Assembly (NCBI GenBank): GCA_049644285.1
Contig: JBARRP010000023.1
Coordinates: 1 to 64,000 of the forward strand
Source: CAVRXT01 sp049644285
GTDB lineage: Bacteria; Acidobacteriota; Terriglobia; Acidiferrales; UBA7541
Length of the DNA stretch: 64,000 nt
Direction: 5' to 3'
Translations under genes and position numbers: made by a program
In this document: positions 61,475 through 64,000 of the stretch, one piece after another
Layout: the number at the start of each line of letters is the position of its first letter
Numbering within the stretch: position 1 is the stretch's first letter
The notes under the pieces: model-generated
What the model saw: the letters and a program-made list of their open reading frames with translations, nothing else
Told to the model about the DNA's origin: nothing
The model's database searches: none

Positions 61475-62407
61475 TCAGCCAGCCGAGCGGGTTCGGTGCG
61501 ATTTGGCGCGCAGGGATGAGACGAGAATTGTCACGGCGAGAATTCCTGTGATGACCGCAAGCGAAAAGACCGCAGAGATGGGATAGGCATCGGCGAGGAG
61601 CATCTTCAAACCGACAAATGCCAGGATTGCGGCGAGGCCCTGATGCAAGTAATGAATGCGCGGCAGCAAATCGGCAAGAGCGAAGTACAGGGCGCGCAGG
61701 CCCAGGATGGCGAAGACATTCGAAGAGTACACGATGAATGGATCTTGCGTGATCGCGAGGACGGCGGGAACTGAGTCCACCGCGAAGAGAATATCGGTTG
61801 CTTCCACGGTCAGGAGAGCCAGCAGGAGAGGCGTAGCCATCCAACTCCCGTTTTGCCGGGCCACGAACAGGTCACCCACATAGCCTCGTGTGATCGGAAG
61901 CCACCGGCGAGCGAGCCGCACCAGCCAATTTTTCTCAGGACTGACAACGCGATCTTCCGCGGAGAGCATCCTGATTCCAGTGAGGAGCAAGATCGCGCCG
62001 AAGACGTAAATCACGCGATGGAACCGGCTGAGCAGCGCGACGCCTCCCGCGACAAAGATGGCTCGCAAAACGAGGGCGCCGAGCACGCCGCAAAACAACA
62101 CTTTGTGGTGAGCCTCGGAAGGGACACGAAACGCCCGAAAGATAAGCAAGAAGATAAGAATGTTGTCGACGCTCAGAGATTTCTCGACCAGGTAGCCAGT
62201 CAGGAACTCGACTCCCGCCTGCGGGCCCTTCGCAAAATAGATCCACAGGTTGAACGCGAGAGAAGCCAAGATCCAGACGGCGCTCGAGATCAGAGCTTCG
62301 GTGATGCCGATGATGCGAGCTTTTCGATGAAAAACACCCAGGTCGAGGACCAGGAGGATGAATGTCACACCGCCAAATATGGCCCACATTTGCCACGAGG
62401 TCGTCAT
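61475..62407 (-). CDS. TerC-family integral membrane protein
   Basis: 310-aa inner-membrane protein with about eight helices. TerC family motifs: LVEKSLSVDNILIFLLIFRA (about residues 72-91) and LTVEATDILFAVDSVPAVLA (about 200-219), with the conserved acidic residues thought to handle metal ions. Relatives (Alx, MeeF/TerC) export Mn2+ or support secreted metalloproteins and tellurite resistance. I looked upstream for a yybP-ykoY manganese riboswitch and did not see it. It converges on gabT with 43 bp between, and the start lies about 100 bp from the small membrane-protein gene. Confidence 0.9.
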   Translation of the reverse strand: MTTSWQMWAIFGGVTFILLVLDLGVFHRKARIIGITEALISSAVWILASLAFNLWIYFAKGPQAGVEFLTGYLVEKSLSVDNILIFLLIFRAFRVPSEAHHKVLFCGVLGALVLRAIFVAGGVALLSRFHRVIYVFGAILLLTGIRMLSAEDRVVSPEKNWLVRLARRWLPITRGYVGDLFVARQNGSWMATPLLLALLTVEATDILFAVDSVPAVLAITQDPFIVYSSNVFAILGLRALYFALADLLPRIHYLHQGLAAILAFVGLKMLLADAYPISAVFSLAVITGILAVTILVSSLRAKSHRTRSAG

Positions 62408-62502
62408 CTGCCGAGGCTCGCGGAGGGCTTTCCCGGAAGCTGGAGCGCAACTGGCGACACCGGTGCGCCTAAGTTATCAGCACCAGTAGCGAATGCAAGA
62501 GA

Positions 62503-62715
62503 TTAGGAACTATGCGTCTGGAGGCCGCCCGGACGGGTGTGGGTGGGGTTCGGGTGAGCGTGGAAGCTCTTGGCTGGCGGGGCTGCTGCGCTCGCCGCTT
62601 TCTTCATGGCAGGTTTTCTGCTTGTCGGTCTGTTCCTGAACAGCACAAGGAACTGCAGCAGCGTTACCCATCCCAGGACCACCGCGAACAATCCGGCAAT
62701 ACCTCGTGTCCTCAT
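62503..62715 (-). CDS. small single-helix membrane protein, hypothetical
   Basis: 70-aa protein starting at the ATG at 62715 (AGCAGG upstream; an in-frame ATG at 62736 is also possible). One transmembrane segment GIAGLFAVVLGWVTLLQFLV is followed by a basic Lys/Pro/Ala-rich tail with several His (FHAHPNPTHTRPGG). No family is recognised. It lies upstream of terC on the same strand and could be co-transcribed with it. Confidence 0.45.
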   Translation of the reverse strand: MRTRGIAGLFAVVLGWVTLLQFLVLFRNRPTSRKPAMKKAASAAAPPAKSFHAHPNPTHTRPGGLQTHSS

Positions 62716-62981
62716 GTGTTGCCTGCTCTCACTCATGAAACACGCTCGCTGCAGAATAGTTGTTGAAGCGGCGTGGTCTCTCAGTTTGCTTGCGAATCGA
62801 ATAAGTGATGGTCATAAGGAATCCAGCTCGCTCGGGCTTTTCTCTTGTGCCTGAGCGAGCTGGCCATTTTAAGAGCTAAGACCTAACGGGGCTTCGCCCC
62901 AGCCCAACAAGCATGTCCTCGGGCGAACGAAACACGAACAAAACTTGACTCATTTGCACCAACTTTTTCCCCTCAAGATGT
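62716..62981. other. 266-bp intergenic region
   Basis: AT-richer than flanking genes. The stretch GCTCGCTCGGGC, then CCTGAGCGAGC near 62828-62862 can pair imperfectly as a hairpin. No gene is convincing; the frame running in from 62876 on the minus strand is an out-of-frame shadow of the next gene. Confidence 0.4.
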
Positions 62982-64000
62982 CTAGTGGTGAGGATGCGAG
63001 CCGGAGCCGTGAGACGACGAGCCGGAAGAGCCGGAAGAGCCGGAAGAGCCGGAAGAGCCGCCACGGCTTCCGCCGGAGGGTGCCCCTCTGTAACCACCTG
63101 AACCGCCGCCGCTCGGCCTGCCATAGCTACCGCCGCCGCTGGGCCTGCTGTAGCCGCCGCCGCCGCTGGGGCTGCTATAGCTACCACCACCGCTGGGCCT
63201 GCTGTAAGGGCTGTACCCGCCTCCGCCGGACCCGTTCCGTGGGCCCGTGTTGTAGCTAGGATAGGAGGGCGCAGAGCGCCGTGTGACGATGGGCTGGCGA
63301 AGATCAAGCGGCGCCCGGCTGTAGCTTCGCGAAGCAGGCGCCTGCCAGGTGCGGCTGCTCTCGATCGAGGGCGAAGAGGGCGAAGAGCCGCGGCTTGAAG
63401 GAGGTGGCGTCGACGGCCTAAACGGCTGCCATCCACCCTGCTTGCCGGCAGGAATGTCGTTCGGCCGTGCAGTGCCCGAATTCGACAGATTCCTTCCCTG
63501 GTTTGCGGTTGAAGTGGGTGGCTGCCAGGGCCGGTTCATGTTCGAGCCCGTCTGAGCGGTTGGGCCTGAGCCCTGTAGAGTGGAGCGCGAGTTCGCGGAA
63601 CCGGAGCCAAAGGTATGCCAGCCCGCACGCGCCTCGGCTTGAGTCGCGGACCCTGTGTTGCCGCGGTTCACATTGGTGGTTGTTGAAGCGGCGGCGGCAG
63701 GCGTCTTCATCGAAGTGGCCGGCTGCGAACGCACTCCGAGGTTCGAAGCCGCGCCAACGGCGCCGGTCGCGCGCGCATTTTGCGCTGTGTTGGTGGTGTT
63801 CATCCGTGAGCCTTCAATCGATCGCTGAACCTGCGCCGCCTGCTCGGTGAAGGGTCTTGGTGCCGGAGCCGGCTGGCTCTTGGTGAAGAACCGCTGGTTC
63901 GCGCCCGCTCGATTCGAAATCGTCGACGGGTTCACTGCGCGATCGACGGGCCGCAAGCTCTCCCGCGTGGGGACGACGGGCACGTGTCCAGTCAGCATTC
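62982..64000 (-). CDS. low-complexity Gly/Ser-rich secreted-type protein, C-terminal part
   Basis: Partial: the frame runs off the right edge, and at least 338 residues are seen. The visible N-terminal side reads HVPVVPTRESLRPVDRAVNP, then Asn/Thr/Ala-rich sequence, then about seven YSRPSGGGS-like repeats and a terminal SGSSGSSGSSG tract and HGSGSHPHH. I recall C-terminal regions like HVPVVPTRESL in acidobacterial FecR/DUF6600-type surface proteins, so the missing N-terminus may hold such a domain; not verifiable here. The repeats suggest a disordered cell-surface or matrix region. Confidence 0.65.
   Translation of the reverse strand, partial: MLTGHVPVVPTRESLRPVDRAVNPSTISNRAGANQRFFTKSQPAPAPRPFTEQAAQVQRSIEGSRMNTTNTAQNARATGAVGAASNLGVRSQPATSMKTPAAAASTTTNVNRGNTGSATQAEARAGWHTFGSGSANSRSTLQGSGPTAQTGSNMNRPWQPPTSTANQGRNLSNSGTARPNDIPAGKQGGWQPFRPSTPPPSSRGSSPSSPSIESSRTWQAPASRSYSRAPLDLRQPIVTRRSAPSYPSYNTGPRNGSGGGGYSPYSRPSGGGSYSSPSGGGGYSRPSGGGSYGRPSGGGSGGYRGAPSGGSRGGSSGSSGSSGSSGSSSHGSGSHPHH
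63019..63060 (+). repeat. 9-bp tandem repeat (about 4.7 copies of GAGCCGGAA)
   Basis: Perfect tandem array of GAGCCGGAA inside the low-complexity gene, encoding on the minus strand the SGS tripeptide repeats. Copy number is likely to vary between strains by slippage. Confidence 0.9.
63090..63222 (+). repeat. imperfect GGGSY-coding tandem repeats
   Basis: Several diverged units of roughly 27-36 bp (containing CCGCCGCTGGGCCTGCTGTA and variants) encode the YSRPSGGG-type repeats on the minus strand. Substitutions between units are frequent, so this is an older array than the 9-bp tract next to it. Confidence 0.75.

Noticed and set aside
62408..62520. yybP-ykoY manganese riboswitch upstream of terC
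   Set aside because: The family often carries one, but I found neither its conserved GGGGAGUA-type core nor paired flanking stems here.
63019..63222. CRISPR-like repeat array
   Set aside because: Repeats are contiguous, short, in a coding frame and encode Gly/Ser tracts; there are no unique spacers and no cas genes.
62876..63436. Leftward 186-codon frame at the right end
   Set aside because: Overlaps the longer open frame in another register; its Ala/Ala-Pro runs are the frame-shifted reading of the GGGSY repeats.

Overview
The window looks like a GC-rich chromosomal segment of an acidobacterium (Acidobacteriota). This is inferred from gene content, not from a marker gene. Supporting features are two outer-membrane TonB-dependent receptors with an N-terminal carboxypeptidase-regulatory-like domain (one of the very large Oar type), a sedolisin-family protease, an ASPIC/UnbV FG-GAP protein, TPR proteins, a GspA/ExeA-type ATPase, and palindromic intergenic repeats. 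No rRNA, intact tRNA, CRISPR array, phage module or intact insertion sequence was seen.

Layout. 0.2-7 kb: TatD nuclease, polyprenyl diphosphate synthase, a TonB receptor paired with a small secreted Cys/His-rich protein, a histone-deacetylase-family hydrolase and a TPR-thioredoxin protein. 7-11 kb: a low-coding stretch with a tRNA-like remnant and an 18-bp palindrome, then a sedolisin gene broken by a frameshift and an in-frame amber codon. 11-22.5 kb: Lhr-type helicase, GspA-like ATPase, a redoxin, a MoxR-like AAA+ / VWA pair, and a LON-domain protein. 22.5-24.5 kb: an agmatinase-family gene flanked by two copies of the 3' end of a TPR gene, and a thioesterase.

24.5-35 kb: a near-complete heme locus. 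Leftward: hemE-hemN-hemY. Rightward: ccsA/hemX-hemA-hemC-hemD-hemB, a hairpin terminator, then hemL. Together they cover glutamyl-tRNA to protoporphyrin. Ferrochelatase (hemH) is not in the window. A dispersed palindromic repeat (three copies) surrounds hemL, and one copy supplies its stop codon.

35-43 kb: secreted amidohydrolase, a small secreted protein, TPR protein, AraC regulator divergent from a VOC protein, UnbV protein and DoxX.

43.4-61.4 kb is the most interesting region: two divergent gene sets around one regulator with an unusual MerR + XRE + cupin architecture. Leftward are the regulator, an exported amidohydrolase, a PotD-A-B-C polyamine-type ABC importer and a Tat-exported FAD amine oxidase, mostly with 4-bp stop/start overlaps. 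Rightward are an Oar-like receptor, a GSA-like aminotransferase, an APC permease, an aldehyde dehydrogenase and a GABA-type aminotransferase. I read this as a self-contained amine/polyamine scavenging system running from the outer membrane to GABA and succinic semialdehyde. The agmatinase at 22.6 kb could feed it putrescine. The substrate is inferred, not shown.

61.4-64 kb: TerC membrane protein, a small membrane protein, and the C-terminal part of a low-complexity Gly/Ser-rich protein that runs off the window.
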